Notes: generated by a model from the letters alone, not told the origin. Shown: positions 28,681 to 40,274, numbered from the stretch's first letter. The stretch: DNA of 64,000 nucleotides from RYN-230 sp963851025 (GCA_963851025.1 CAWKOA010000007.1:1-64000), one strand, 5' to 3'. Numbers and translations are program-made.

Positions 28681-29979
28681 ATGAACGGTGAAGCCCCGAC
28701 TGGTAAGCGCCCCGGCGGTCCCAGCCCCGCCGGCCTGACCCCGCCTGCCGCCGGCCCGGCCGAGCTGCTGGCCGGCGGCCCGGGCCCGGCTGACCTGCTG
28801 GCGGACGCCTCCGGGCCGGCCCTGCGGCGGGACGGGCTGCTGGGCAGGATCGCCCCGTTCGCCGCGCTCGCCCTGCTGGCCGAGGCCAGCCTGGCGCTGC
28901 CGCCGGGCCCGGTGTCGACCCCGGACGCGATCCTCAGCGCGCTGCTCCTGGCGGTGACCGCGGCCCTCGTCGCGCTGGCGCCCTGGGACCGGCTCCCGGA
29001 CTGGTGCGACGTGATCGTCCCGCTGCTGTACACGGCCTCGGTGTTCCCCCTCACCCAGGCGGCGGGCGGGGAGTACGCCGGGATCATGCTCATCCTGCTC
29101 AGCCCGATCCTCTGGGCCGCGCTCTATCACCGCCCGTGGGAATCGGCCTGCGTGAGCGCGGCGGCCCTCACGGTGGTGCTGGCGGTCTCCCTGCTGGACG
29201 GCACGCCCAGCGGGGCCGTGCTCGTCCGCCGGATGATCGCCTGGGCGGCGCTGGCCGCGATGATCGCGGTGGCCGGGCACGGCCTGCGGGCCCGGGTCCG
29301 CCGGTCCCGCCAGCAGACGGCCCTGATCCAGGAGCGGCTGCGCGAGATGAGCATCCTGGCCGACCGTGACCGCATCGCCAGCAGCCTGCACGACACGGTC
29401 GTGCAGCGGCTGTTCGCCTCGGGCCTGTCGCTGCAGGGCACGATGGGCCTGCTCGGCGGGCGGCCGGACGCGGCCCGCCGGATCGACCGGGTGGTCGAGG
29501 ACCTGGACGAGTCGATCACGCTGCTCCGCCAGTCCATCTTCGACCCGGCGCGCCAGGCACCTGGCCCCGGACTGCGGCGCAGCATCCTGGACGTGTCCTG
29601 CGAGCTGACCCCGTGGCTCGGCGTGGTGCCCGAGGTGACCCTGGAAGGCCCGCTGGATACGGCGGTGCCCCCGCGGGCCGCCCGGCAGCTGCTGGGGGTG
29701 CTGCGCGAGGGGCTGGCCCGCAGCGGCACCTGCGCGCAGGCCACCCAGGTGGCGGTGGCTGTGGCCGCGGACCACGAGGCGGTCACGCTGACCATCACCG
29801 ACGACGGCACCCAGTGGGCCGCCCGGCCCGCCGGTGACGGGCCCATCCTGCCGGCCCTGTCCGCCCGGGCCCGCCAGCTCGGCGGCACGGTGGCGACCGA
29901 GTGCGGGGCGAGCGGTGAGACCCGGCTGATCTGGCGGGCGCCGATCAGGGCGCTTCCCAGCGGCGCCCCATCCAGATAG
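28681..29979 (+). CDS. Orphan membrane sensor histidine kinase, HisKA_3 type, with degenerate ATP site
   Basis: About 50 residues of Pro/Ala/Gly-rich N-terminus precede five hydrophobic segments (residues about 60-190). The dimerisation/phosphoacceptor box DRIASSLHDTVVQRLFASGLSLQG is intact, with His at residue 237, as in NarL-partner kinases. The catalytic domain is unusual. Where the N-box should contain Asn within an N-x-x-R/K-H pattern, the sequence is REGLARSGTCAQA (about 342-354). Only the DDG loop at about 374-376 is recognisable, and the G2 region is weak. No response regulator is adjacent. It sits on the plus strand inside an otherwise all-minus core block, and its 3' end overlaps the DUF4233 gene by 35 bp. 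Confidence 0.85.
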   Translation: MNGEAPTGKRPGGPSPAGLTPPAAGPAELLAGGPGPADLLADASGPALRRDGLLGRIAPFAALALLAEASLALPPGPVSTPDAILSALLLAVTAALVALAPWDRLPDWCDVIVPLLYTASVFPLTQAAGGEYAGIMLILLSPILWAALYHRPWESACVSAAALTVVLAVSLLDGTPSGAVLVRRMIAWAALAAMIAVAGHGLRARVRRSRQQTALIQERLREMSILADRDRIASSLHDTVVQRLFASGLSLQGTMGLLGGRPDAARRIDRVVEDLDESITLLRQSIFDPARQAPGPGLRRSILDVSCELTPWLGVVPEVTLEGPLDTAVPPRAARQLLGVLREGLARSGTCAQATQVAVAVAADHEAVTLTITDDGTQWAARPAGDGPILPALSARARQLGGTVATECGASGETRLIWRAPIRALPSGAPSR

Positions 29980-30263
29980 CCAGGACCCAGAACCCGGCGA
30001 AGATGACGCCGAGGACGTACATGACCGGGACCACGACCCCGGCCGCGATGACCAGGACCTGCAGCACGCTGCCGGCCACCAGGGCCAGCTGCAGCCCCGG
30101 CCGCCCGACCACGCCCGCCAGCAGCACCGCGGCCAACGCCAGCGCGCCGCCCGCGTACGCCGGCCGCCCGGGGCGAGGCGTGCCCGATGGTGATGGCCAC
30201 CGGGATGGCCAGGCCGATCACGATGGCCTCCATCACCAGCACGGTGGCGCAGAGTCGTCTCAT
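29945..30263 (-). CDS. DUF4233 small membrane protein (frameshifted)
   Basis: A short integral membrane protein found downstream of folC across actinobacteria, with no known function. The first helix, LCATVLVMEAIVIGLAIPVAITIG, is in one frame. Two or three further helices (VLLAGVVGRPGLQLALVAGSVL, VLVIAAGVVVPVMYVLGVIFAG) are in another, with the break near 30170. Repaired length is about 105 residues. It begins 11 bp after folC ends, so it is co-transcribed with valS-folC. Confidence 0.88.
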
Positions 30264-30273
30264 CTGGGCCCCC

Positions 30274-31962
30274 TCATTCCTGCCCCGCCGCCTCCTCCGG
30301 ATCGCGATGCTCGCGGTCCTCGCGCTCCTCGCGCGCCTCGCGGTCCTGGTCCTCGCCGGCCCAGTCCTCGCGCTCCTCGCGGTCGCGCGCCTCGCGGTCC
30401 AGCCGATCCTGTTCGGCGCGGTGCGCGTCGGCCCGGTCCACCTCGACGCGCTCCGGGGCGAGCAGCACCCGGGCGTCCCCGGCGGTGACGACCGACCCGG
30501 TGACCAGCACCCCGGTCAGGGTCAGCCCTTCCTCGCCGGACGCGTCGTCGGCCAGGCCGACCGCCATCTCCAGGGCGTCGTCCAGCCGCCGGGCCACCCG
30601 CACCCGCTCCGCCCCGAACACCGACGCGGCCAGCTCCTCCAGCTTGTCCGGGTCCATGGACCGCTCCGATGAGTTCCGGGTCACCACCAGCTCGGAGATG
30701 ACCGGCTCCATCTGGTCGAGGATCCCGGCCACGTCCTTGTCCTCGCTGACCGCCAGCACCCCGATGACCGCCGCGAACGTGAACGCCTCGGTGATGGCCT
30801 CCATGGCGGCTTCCATGCCCGCCGGATTATGCGCCGCGTCCAGGATCACCACCGGGCTGCGCCGCACCACCTCGAGCCGTCCCGGCGATGTGACCTGCGC
30901 GAACCCCTCCCGCACCAGATCCTGCCCCAGCGCCCCGGGCGGCTCGTCGTCCGCGGCGGGCCGTCCCGGCCCAGCCGCGGGCTTATCGTCATCAAGATCA
31001 GCCAGGTGCGCGTCAGCGGGGTCCGGGGACCCGGAATCCTCGTCCTCCGCAGGCCAGCCCGCGGTTTCGTCGGCCCGGTCCGCCTCGTGCTCAGCCGACT
31101 GCCCGGGCAGCGGCGCGCCGGCGGCGAACGCCTCGACGGCGGCCAGCGCGACCGCAGCGTTGCTGGCCTGGTAGGCGCCGAACAGCGGCAGCAGGATGTC
31201 GGTGTAGTCGCCGCGCAGCCCGCGCAGGTCCAGCCGCTGGCCGCCGACCGCCAGGTCGCGGTTGAGCACCCCGAACTCCAGCCCTTCGCGGACCACCGAG
31301 GCCCCGACCGTGACGACCCGGCGCAGCAGGGCCTCCGCCGCGGGCAGCGGCTGCTGGGCCAGCACGGCCACCGCGCCCGGCTTGATGATCCCGGCCTTGT
31401 CCGTGGCGATCTCCTCCACGGTGCCGCCCAGCCAGGCGGTGTGGTCCAGGGAGACGGGGGTGACCACGGCCACGGCGCCGTCCGCGATGTTCGTCGCGTC
31501 CCAGGTGCCGCCCAGCCCGACCTCGACGACCGCCACGTCCACCGGGACGTCGGCGAAGATGGCGAAGGCCATCCCGGTCAGCACCTCGAAGAAGGACAGC
31601 TGGCTGGCCTGCTGCCCGTCGACCATGGCCAGGTAGGGGGCCAGTTCCTCGTAGGCGGACACGAAGGTCTCGGCGGAGACGGGCTGCCCGTCCACCACGA
31701 TCCGTTCCCGGATGGAGGACAGGTGCGGGCTGGTGAACAGGCCGGTGCGCAGGCCCCGGGTGCGCAGCAGGCTCTCGATCATCCGGGCGGTCGAGGTCTT
31801 GCCGTTCGTGCCGGTGACGTGGACGACCGGGTAGGACCGCTGCGGGTCGCCGAGGACCGAGACGAGCGCGGCCATCCGTTCCAGGGTCGGCTCGATGGCG
31901 TGCTCAGGGCGCCGGGCGAGGATCTCGCCCTCCGCCTCGCGCAGCTCGTCCCGGATGCTCAA
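30274..31962 (-). CDS. folC: Folylpolyglutamate synthase / dihydrofolate synthase with charged insert and tail
   Basis: Adds glutamate to folates. The Mur-ligase fold shows the P-loop HVTGTNGKTSTARM at about 48-61, SPHLSSIRERI, SFFEVLTGMAF, VEVGLGGTWDATN, DHTAWLGGTVEEIATDKAGI and VILDAAHNPAGM. Two additions stand out. Residues about 289-344 are an acidic Asp/Glu/Pro/Ala insert between the N-terminal and C-terminal domains. The last 55 or so residues are a highly charged Arg/Glu/Asp tail (REARDREERED, REAREEREDREH). Total 562 residues, against about 430-480 usually. The ATG overlaps the valS stop (ATGA). Confidence 0.95.
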   Translation of the reverse strand: MSIRDELREAEGEILARRPEHAIEPTLERMAALVSVLGDPQRSYPVVHVTGTNGKTSTARMIESLLRTRGLRTGLFTSPHLSSIRERIVVDGQPVSAETFVSAYEELAPYLAMVDGQQASQLSFFEVLTGMAFAIFADVPVDVAVVEVGLGGTWDATNIADGAVAVVTPVSLDHTAWLGGTVEEIATDKAGIIKPGAVAVLAQQPLPAAEALLRRVVTVGASVVREGLEFGVLNRDLAVGGQRLDLRGLRGDYTDILLPLFGAYQASNAAVALAAVEAFAAGAPLPGQSAEHEADRADETAGWPAEDEDSGSPDPADAHLADLDDDKPAAGPGRPAADDEPPGALGQDLVREGFAQVTSPGRLEVVRRSPVVILDAAHNPAGMEAAMEAITEAFTFAAVIGVLAVSEDKDVAGILDQMEPVISELVVTRNSSERSMDPDKLEELAASVFGAERVRVARRLDDALEMAVGLADDASGEEGLTLTGVLVTGSVVTAGDARVLLAPERVEVDRADAHRAEQDRLDREARDREEREDWAGEDQDREAREEREDREHRDPEEAAGQE

Positions 31963-34647
31963 CCGTCCCCCCGCGTGCTGGCCCCTGATTCCGGCAAGGC
32001 GGCGAGCCGGCCGGAGATCCGCTCGATGTCGGCGTGCGCGGCGTCGAGCCGCTCCCGGGTCTTGGCCACCACCTCTTCGGGCGCCTTGGCCAGGAAGGAC
32101 TCGTTGGCGAGCTTCCGCCCGGCCTGGTCCGCTTCCTTACGGGCGGCGGCCAGGTCCTTGTCCAGCCGGCGCCGCTCGGCGGCCACGTCGATCCCGGCGG
32201 CGGTGTCCAATTCGGCGGTAATGCCCTCGGCCAGCACGGACGCGGTCACCGCGAAGCTGTCGCCGGGCGCGGTCAGCCGCAGCAGCGACCGGATGCTGGC
32301 CTCGTGCGGCGCGAGGCGGGTGCCCTCGATCCCGGCCAGCACCGCGGGCACCTGCTGCCCGGGCCGCAGCCCCTGGTCGGAGCGGAACCGGCGGACCTCG
32401 GTGACCAGCCGCATCAGCGAGCCGATCTCGGCCTCCGCGGCGGTGTCCCGGAACGCCGCCGGGGCGGCCGCCGCCGCGGTGCGCTGCCCCGGCCAGGGGG
32501 CGATCATGATGCTGTCACCGCCGGTGAGCGCGGTCCACAGCTCCTCGGTGACGAACGGCATGACCGGGTGGAGCAGCTTCAGCAGCCGGTCCAGCACGTA
32601 GCCGAGCACCTCACGGGTGACCCCGGCCGCCTCGGCAGATCCTGACAGGGCCGGCTTGGCCAGTTCCAGGTACCAGTCGCAGACCTCGTCCCAGGCGAAG
32701 TGGTACAGCAGCTCGCACACCTTGCCGAACTCGTACTGCTCGAAGAGCGCGTCCACCTCGTCGGTGACGGTGGCCAGCCGGGACAGGATCCAGCGGGCCG
32801 CGGTCGGCATCTGCCCGGGATCGGGCAGCGTGGCCGGCACGGTCGCCCCGTTCAGCAGCGCGAACCGGGTCGCGTTCCACAGCTTGTTGCAGAAGTTCCT
32901 GGACCCGGTGACCCATTCCTCGCTGACGGCCACGTCGCTGCCCGGGCTGGCCCCGCGGGCCAGGGTGAACCGGGTGGCGTCGGCGCCGAACCGGCCGATC
33001 CAGTCCAGCGGGTCCACCGTGTTGCCCAGCGACTTGGACATCTTCTTGCCGTACTGGTCCCGCACCAGGCCGTGCAGGGCGATGTCCCGGAACGGGACGG
33101 CCTGGGCCGGCTCGCGCTGCGCCATCGCGTACAGGCCGAACATCATCATCCGGGCGACCCAGAAGAACAGGATGTCGTACGCCGTGACCAGGACGCTGGT
33201 CGGGTAGAAGACGGCCAGGTCCTCGGTATCGCCCGGCCAGCCGAGCGTGGAGCAGGGCCACAGCGCCGAGGAGAACCAGGTGTCGAGCACGTCGGGGTCC
33301 TGCCGCCAGCCCGCGCCGGACGGCGGGTCCTCGCCGGGGCCGACGCAGACGACCTCGCCGGCCGGGCCGTACCAGACCGGGATGCGGTGCCCCCACCACA
33401 GCTGGCGGCTGATGCACCAGTCGTGCATGTCGTCGACCCAGTCGAAGTAGCGGGGCGCCATCTCGGCCGGGTGGATGCCGACCCGGCCGTCGCGGACCGC
33501 GTCGCCGGCCGCCTTGGCCAGCGGGCCGACCTTGACGAACCACTGCAGGGACAGCCGGGGCTCGACCACCGTGCCGCACCGGCTGCAGTGGCCGACCGCG
33601 TGCACGTAGGGCCGGACCTCGGCCACGATGCGGCCGTCCTCGCGCAGCGCCGCGACCACCGCGGGCCGGGCCTCGAACCGGTCCAGGCCCTCGAACGGGC
33701 CGTGCGCCGTGACCCGCCCGTGCTCGTCCAGGACCGTGAGGCTGGGCAGCCCGTGCCGGCGGCCGATCTCGAAGTCGTCCGGGTCGTGCGCCGGGGTCAC
33801 CTTGACCGCGCCGGTGCCGAACTCGGGGTCCACGTGGGGGTCGGCGACCACCGGGATGCGCCGGCCGGACAGCGGCAGCTGGATCTCCCGGCCGACCAGG
33901 TGGGCGTACCGCGGGTCGTCGGGGTGCACCGCGATCGCCGGTGTCGCCGAGCATGGTCTCGGCCCGGGTGGTGGCGACCACGATCGAGTCGTCGCCGTCC
34001 CCGTACCGGATCGAGACGAGCTCGCCGTCCTCGTCGCTGTGGTCCACCTCGATGTCGGACAGCGCGGTGAGGCAGCGCGGGCACCAGTTGATGATCCGCT
34101 CGGCGCGGTAGATGAGCTTGTCGTCGAACAGGCGCTTGAACACGGTCTGCACGGCGCGGGACAGGCCCTCGTCCATGGTGAACCGCTCGCGGGACCAGTC
34201 CACGCTGTCGCCGAGGCGGCGCATCTGGCCGAGGATCTTCCCGCCGGACTCGGCCTTCCACTGCCAGACCCGCTCCACGAACGCCTCGCGGCCGAGGTCG
34301 TGGCGGCTCAGGCCCTCCTTGGCCAGCTCCCGCTCCACCACGTTCTGGGTGGCGATGCCGGCGTGGTCCATGCCGGGCACCCACAGGGCGGTATAGCCCT
34401 GCATCCGGCGCCGCCGGACCAGCGCGTCGATCAGCGTGTGGTTGAGCGCGTGGCCGATGTGCAGCACCCCGGTGACGTTCGGCGGGGGGATCACGATGCA
34501 GAAGGCCGGGTGCTCCGGGCTGACGTCCCCGGCTTCCGCGTGCATCAGCCCGCGGGTGTCCCACGACTGGTACAGGCGGTCCTCAACCTCACCCGGCACG
34601 TACTGCGGCGGGAGCTCGGTTCGCTGCTGGCTCAGATCTGCACTCAC
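31959..34647 (-). CDS. valS: Valyl-tRNA synthetase (one frameshift)
   Basis: A class I synthetase that charges tRNA-Val. HIGH is in GVLHIGHALNH at residues 63-66 and KMSKS is in QYGKKMSKSLGN. The editing domain shows TTRAETMLGDT and AHDPDDFEIGRRHGLP. The C-terminus has the anticodon-binding domain and a coiled-coil arm (RRRLDKDLAAARKEADQAGRKL). One extra G near 33945, inside the editing domain just after MLGDT, splits the frame; removing it gives about 895 residues. It is followed by folC with a 4-base overlap. Confidence 0.97.
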
Positions 34648-34726
34648 GACAGCCGAGTCTAGTGCCGCGGGCCAGGCCGCCCGTGCAATGCCCGGGGTGC
34701 GCCTAGCTGCGCGGGCCTGCCCCGGT

Positions 34727-36004
<1,278 letters not shown>

Positions 36005-36026
36005 CCAGCTACTCCTTTACCTGGGG

Positions 36027-36053
36027 CCGTCAGCCCCAGCCTCGGGCTGACGG
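36027..36053 (-). terminator. Hairpin upstream of clpX
   Basis: A perfect 10-bp stem (36027-36036 with 36044-36053) and a 7-base loop in the clpP2-clpX gap, 23 bp before the clpX start. It may act as a partial terminator or attenuator, or as a 5' stability element that sets clpX expression apart from clpP1P2. Confidence 0.5.
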
Positions 36054-36177
36054 CGGCATTCCGCCGTGCCACCACGCTCGTCATTACCTGCGGGCCAGCT
36101 CCCGGCCCGCCGGCCGACCTTCTAGTTCTGACGGTACCGCCTCCGGGGCCCCGGCCGCGAGAGCCGGGCCCGGAGCC

Positions 36178-36883
36178 TTACCGCCCGGGAGGACGAATCC
36201 TCCTGGTTAGGACGACCCTACCTCGGCTGCGCCGCTTCAGGCTGGACAGAACTTCATCCACCAGACCGTATTCCTTGGCCTCCTCGGCGGTGAAGAACTT
36301 GTCCCGCTCGATGTCCTGGCGGACCTGCTCCTCGGTCCGGCCCGTGTGCAGGGCCACGATGTGCTCCATCGAGGACCGCATCCGCAGGATCTCCTGGGCC
36401 TGGATCTCCAGGTCACTGGACTGCCCGTAGCCGCCCTCGGTGGCCGGCTGGTGCAGCAGGATGCGGGCGTTCGGCAGGGCCAGCCGCTTGCCCTTCGGTG
36501 CCCGCGGCGAGCAGCACCGCCGCACCCGAGGCCGCCTGGCCGATGCAGACCGTCTGCAGCTCGGGCTGGACGAACTGCATCGTGTCGTAGATCGCCATCA
36601 TCGACGTCACCGACCCGCCCGGCGAGTTGATGTACATCGTGATGTCGCGGTCCGGGTCCAGCGACTCCAGCGCGATCAGCTGCGCGATGACGTCGTTGGC
36701 CGAGGCGTCGTCGATCTGCACGCCGAGGAAGATGATCCGCTCCTCGAAGAGCTTGTTGTACGGGTTCATCTCCTTGACGCCGTACGACGTGCGCTCCACG
36801 AAGGACGGCAGGACGTAGCGGGACTCCGCCGATCCCGGCGCCAGGTGCCGCGGCCCGGCCAGGCCGCCGCTGGATGTACTCAC
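36178..36883 (-). CDS. clpP2: ClpP2, Clp protease proteolytic subunit (one frameshift)
   Basis: A serine peptidase that forms mixed heptamers with ClpP1 in actinobacteria. The catalytic Ser lies in CIGQAASGAAVLLAAG and the His in LPNARILLHQPATEGGYG. RDITMYINSPGGSVTSMMAIYD precedes them. One extra base near 36500 shifts the frame, and removing it gives GTKGKRLALPNARI. I prefer GTG 36883, preceded by GGAGCGGAGGAG; an in-frame ATG at 36931 that overlaps the clpP1 stop (ATGA) would add 16 residues. The C-terminus ends in a basic, Arg-rich tail. Confidence 0.95.
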
Positions 36884-36927
36884 TTGCGGCTCCTCCGCTC
36901 CATATCCGGCGGGTCCGGGGTGGCGAT

Positions 36928-37575
36928 TCATGAGACCGGCCCTTCGGACGGGACTTCCACGGCACTGCGGATCACGTGGTCGACGAAGCCGTACTCCTTG
37001 GCCTGCTCCGCGGTGAACCAGCGGTCCCGGTCAGCGTCCTTCTCGATCTGCTCGACGGTCTGCCCGGTGTGGAAGGCCGTGCGCTCGGCCAGGGTGCGCT
37101 TGATGTAGATCATCTGCTCGGCCTGGATCCTGATGTCCGACGCCGTCCCGCCGATGCCGCCGGACGGCTGGTGCATCAGGACGCTGGCGTGCGGCAGCGC
37201 GTAGCGCTTGCCCGGGGTCCCGGCGGACAGCAGGAACTGGCCCATGGACGCGGCCATGCCCATCGCGTAGGTGGCGATGTCGTTCGGCACGTACTGCATC
37301 ACGTCGTAGATGGCCAGGCCCGCGTAGACGGAGCCGCCGGGCGAGTTGATGTAGATGCTGATGTCGCGCTTGTCGTCCTCGGACGCGAGCAGCACCATCT
37401 CGGCGCACATCCGGTTGGCGATGTCCTCGTCAACCTGCTGGCCGAGGAAGATGATCCGGTGCCGGAGCAGCCGGTTGAATATCTGTTCGGTAATCAGCGG
37501 CGGGGCCGCTTCCGCGGTGCGCGCCAGGATCCCTGCCGGGTCCTCGAAGGCCGGAGGCGTCACTCTGCTCTCCAT
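36928..37575 (-). CDS. clpP1: ClpP1, Clp protease proteolytic subunit
   Basis: Partner peptidase of ClpP2. The catalytic Ser is at residue 110 (AMGMAASMGQFLL) and the His at 135 (LPHASVLMHQPSGGIGG), with the Asp in the KDADRDRWF region. RRHRIIFLGQQVDEDIANR-like helices contact ClpX. 215 residues, uninterrupted. The order tig-clpP1-clpP2-clpX is standard for the phylum, and transcription in relatives is driven by the ClgR activator; I did not find a convincing ClgR box here. Confidence 0.97.
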   Translation of the reverse strand: MESRVTPPAFEDPAGILARTAEAAPPLITEQIFNRLLRHRIIFLGQQVDEDIANRMCAEMVLLASEDDKRDISIYINSPGGSVYAGLAIYDVMQYVPNDIATYAMGMAASMGQFLLSAGTPGKRYALPHASVLMHQPSGGIGGTASDIRIQAEQMIYIKRTLAERTAFHTGQTVEQIEKDADRDRWFTAEQAKEYGFVDHVIRSAVEVPSEGPVS

Positions 37576-37950
37576 TTCCGCTCACGTTCTTGCGTCATTG
37601 ACATGGACGATAACTCCCGGCCAGGGCCAGATCGTCCGCGCCCCGGCCCTGTTCGCTGTCGGCGCAGGCCGCCACGCCGGGCCGCGGGCCACGCCAGTCC
37701 GGCGCGGGCCCTGGTCAGCCCCTGGCCGTCAGCCGTGCGCCGCCTGTCGGTCCGCTGGCCTTCCGCAGCGTCCCGGCCTCGCTTCCGTGCGCTGGCCTTC
37801 GCGGCGCTGGCCTTCGCGGCCTGGCCGCCTGCGGCCTGCCTGGCCGCCTCGGCCACCAGCCTCCGCGGCACTGGCCTCCGGAGCCGTCCGCCGCGCGTCC
37901 TCGGCCCGGGCCTCAGCGCGGCCTCTCGGCGCTGGCCTCACGCGCTGGCC
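37576..37950. other. tig-clpP1 gap, low-complexity, possible tig tail
   Basis: A 375-bp stretch with no clear gene. It is full of short GGCC/GCGGCC repeats. In one minus-strand frame (37871-37600) it encodes an Ala/Lys/Arg/Gln-rich sequence (AAKASAAKASARKRGRD), the sort of tail that trigger factors of this phylum carry. It may therefore be the frameshifted C-terminus of tig. The clpP1 promoter must also lie here. Confidence 0.45.
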
Positions 37951-39316
37951 TCAGCCGGCACTCGGCCTCCGGCCGCCTCCGCCTCCTCGCCCGCGTCCGC
38001 GGCGCATCGCGGCCTCGATGTCCACCGGCTGGCCGGCCTCGTCGGTCACGGCCGCGCGCTCGGTGATGAGGGTGAGCGCCTTGCCCCGCAGCACCTCGGT
38101 GATCACCGAGCCGATCTGGCCCCGGTCGGCCAGCTCCTGGGCCAGCCGGTCGGGCTGGACGCCCATCCGGTAGGCCTGCTCGATGACGAACGAGTTCAGC
38201 TCCTCCTGCTCGATGCCGAGCTCTTCCTGCCGGGCCAGCTGGTCCAGCACGAACCCGGCCTTGACCGAGCGCCGCGCGCTGTCCTTGAGGTCGGTGTCGA
38301 GCTGCTCGGCGCTCTGGCCGGACGAGGCCAGGTAGTCCTCCATGCTGGTGCCGGCCCGCTCCAGCTGCTCGTCGAGCGACTCACGCCGCATCTCGGACCT
38401 CGCTGTTGACCATGCTGTCCGGCAGCGGGATGTCGATCTTGGCGAGCACCGCGTCCAGCGCGCGTTCCCGGGCCTGGCCGACCTGCTGCATCCGCTTCAT
38501 GGTCTCCAGCTGGCCCCGGGTCCCGGCGCGGAACTCGCCCAGCGTGTCGTACTCGCTGGCGGACTGGGCGAACTCGTCGTCCAGCTCGGGCAGTTCCTTG
38601 ACCTTGACGCTGTGCACGGTCACGGTCACGTCGGCCTGCTCGCCGCCGTGCTCCCCGCCGACCAGCTCGGCGCTGAAGGTCTTGGACTCACCGGCCGACA
38701 TCCCGGTCAGCGCCTCGTCCAGGCCGTCCAGCAGCGAGCCGCTGCCCACCTGGTAGGAGTAGCCGCTCACCTGGGCGTCCTCGACCGGCTCACCGTTCAC
38801 CGAGGCGGACAGGTCGATCGAGGTGTAGTCACCGTCCTCGACCGGCCGGTCGACGCCCTTGAGCGAGGCGAACCGCTCGCGGAGGCCGCCGATGTACTCC
38901 TCGACCTCGTCCGGGGTGACCACGGCCGTGTCCACGGTCACCGGGAGCCCGTGCAGATCGGGGATCTCGAACTTGGGCCGGACGTCCACCTCGGCGGTGA
39001 AGGCCAGTTCCTTGCCGTCGTCCAGCTTGGTGATCTCGAGCTCCGGCTGGCCGAGCGCGAACACGTCGTTGTCCTGCAGGGCCTGGCCGTAGAACTGCGG
39101 CACCGCCTCGTTGACCGCCTGCTCCAGCACCATCCCGCGGCCGAACCGCTGGTCGATGATGCGCGGCGGCACCCGGCCCGGCCGGAAGCCGGGCACCCGC
39201 ACCTGCCGGGCGACCTCGCGGTACGCCTTGTCGAGGCTGCCCTTCAGCTCCTCGAACGGAACTTCGATGGTCAGCTTCACCCTCGTTGGGCCAAGCTCCT
39301 CGACGTCGGTCTTCAC
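37951..39316 (-). CDS. tig: Trigger factor, ribosome-bound chaperone (one frameshift)
   Basis: Folds nascent chains and has peptidyl-prolyl isomerase activity. The ribosome-binding domain shows GPTRVKLTIEVPFEEL and the signature VPGFRPGRVP. The PPIase domain shows VEDGDYTSIDLSASVNGEPV and LDEALTGMSAGESKTF. The C-terminal chaperone domain follows. An extra base near 38393 breaks the frame between MVNSEV and MRRESLDEQLERAG. The start is GTG 39316 (VKTDVEELGP). About 455 residues to the present stop, perhaps more if the low-complexity region downstream belongs to it. Confidence 0.95.
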
Positions 39317-39612
39317 GTCGCCGTCACTCCCTGATCCATGCGCTCGGTGTGTGCTGCGCTGCTGCGCCCTGAAGTCCCCTGCCCGGCCGCCCCCGCCGCG
39401 CCTTGTACGCGGTAACGCGCGACCCAGCGCAGCCGCTACGGCCACGGGCGTTCAGTCTAGTGGCCCGCGCGAGGGCTCATAGGCGCACACGACCTGCGTG
39501 GTGCCCGCCTGGTGCCGTCTTTACCCCCGCTTCACCCGGCGCGGGTGGTGCCCGCCCCGGCCGCGCTGCGCACGCTGGTGAGCGTAGTGCGCGCAGGAAC
39601 CTAGGAGGCGCT
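39317..39612. promoter_or_regulatory. Divergent region between tig and DUF308 gene
   Basis: A 296-bp intergenic space. No tRNA or gene is visible. The right end carries the ribosome site AGGAGG before the DUF308 gene. Several short palindromes (GCGGTAACGCGC around 39408-39420 and CCCGCGCGAGGG around 39466-39475) could be operators, but none is clear enough to name. Confidence 0.4.
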
Positions 39613-40274
39613 ATGACAGCTCAGCAATCGGGGCCGGCGGGCCGCCACGCCCAGCCACCGGGGCCGGGCGCGGACAGCGGGGGCCACGGGCTACGGCTCC
39701 GACGCCGGTCTCTACGAGCGGGAAACGGCCCAGGCCTGGGCGTCGGCCTGGCAGGTGATGATGTTCGCCGCGGTGGCTACGTTCGCGGTCGGGCTGATCC
39801 TGCTGGTGTGGCCCAAGGCGACACTCATCGTCGTGGCCGCGCTGCTCGGCGCGGCGCTGCTGGTCAGCGGCATATTCCGGCTGATCCACGGGTTCGCCGC
39901 GCACGGCCTGTCCGGCGGCACCCGGGCGGCCTACGTGCTCATCGGCCTGCTGGCCACCCTGGCCGGGCTCTACTGCCTGCGGCATCTCGACGTCACCGTG
40001 GTCCTGCTCGCGTTCCTCGTCGGGGTGTTCTGGACCCTGCACGGGATCGTGGACCTGAGCGTGGCGGCCACCTCCGGGCCCGGGCACCGGGCGCGGGCTG
40101 CGCGCCGTCACCGGCGTGCTGAGCCTGGCCGCCGGGCTGATCGTGATGTTCTGGCCCACGATCTCGCTGCACGTCCTGCTCTGGGTGATGGGCATCTGGC
40201 TGCTGGCTTACGGCGTGATGCTGGCCGTGATGGCGTTCCAGGTCCGCCACGTCGCCAAGGCGGCCCTCTCCTGA
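39613..40274 (+). CDS. DUF308 / HdeD-like membrane protein (frameshifted)
   Basis: A six-helix inner-membrane protein of the family that includes E. coli HdeD, an acid-resistance protein. Helix pairs are plain: FAAVATFAVGLILLVWPKATLIVVAALLG, YVLIGLLATLAGLYCL and VVLLAFLVGVFWTLHGIVDL, then LRAVTGVLSLAAGLIVMFWP and LLWVMGIWLLAYGVML. Breaks near 39685 and 40095 each look like one extra base. ATG 39613 follows AGGAGG. About 218 residues. A standalone gene at the start of the accessory region. Confidence 0.85.

Noticed and set aside
39400..39480. tRNA upstream of tig
   Set aside because: The TTGTACGCGGTAACGCGC stretch looks tRNA-like at first, but no cloverleaf or T-loop (TTCGA-type) can be formed.
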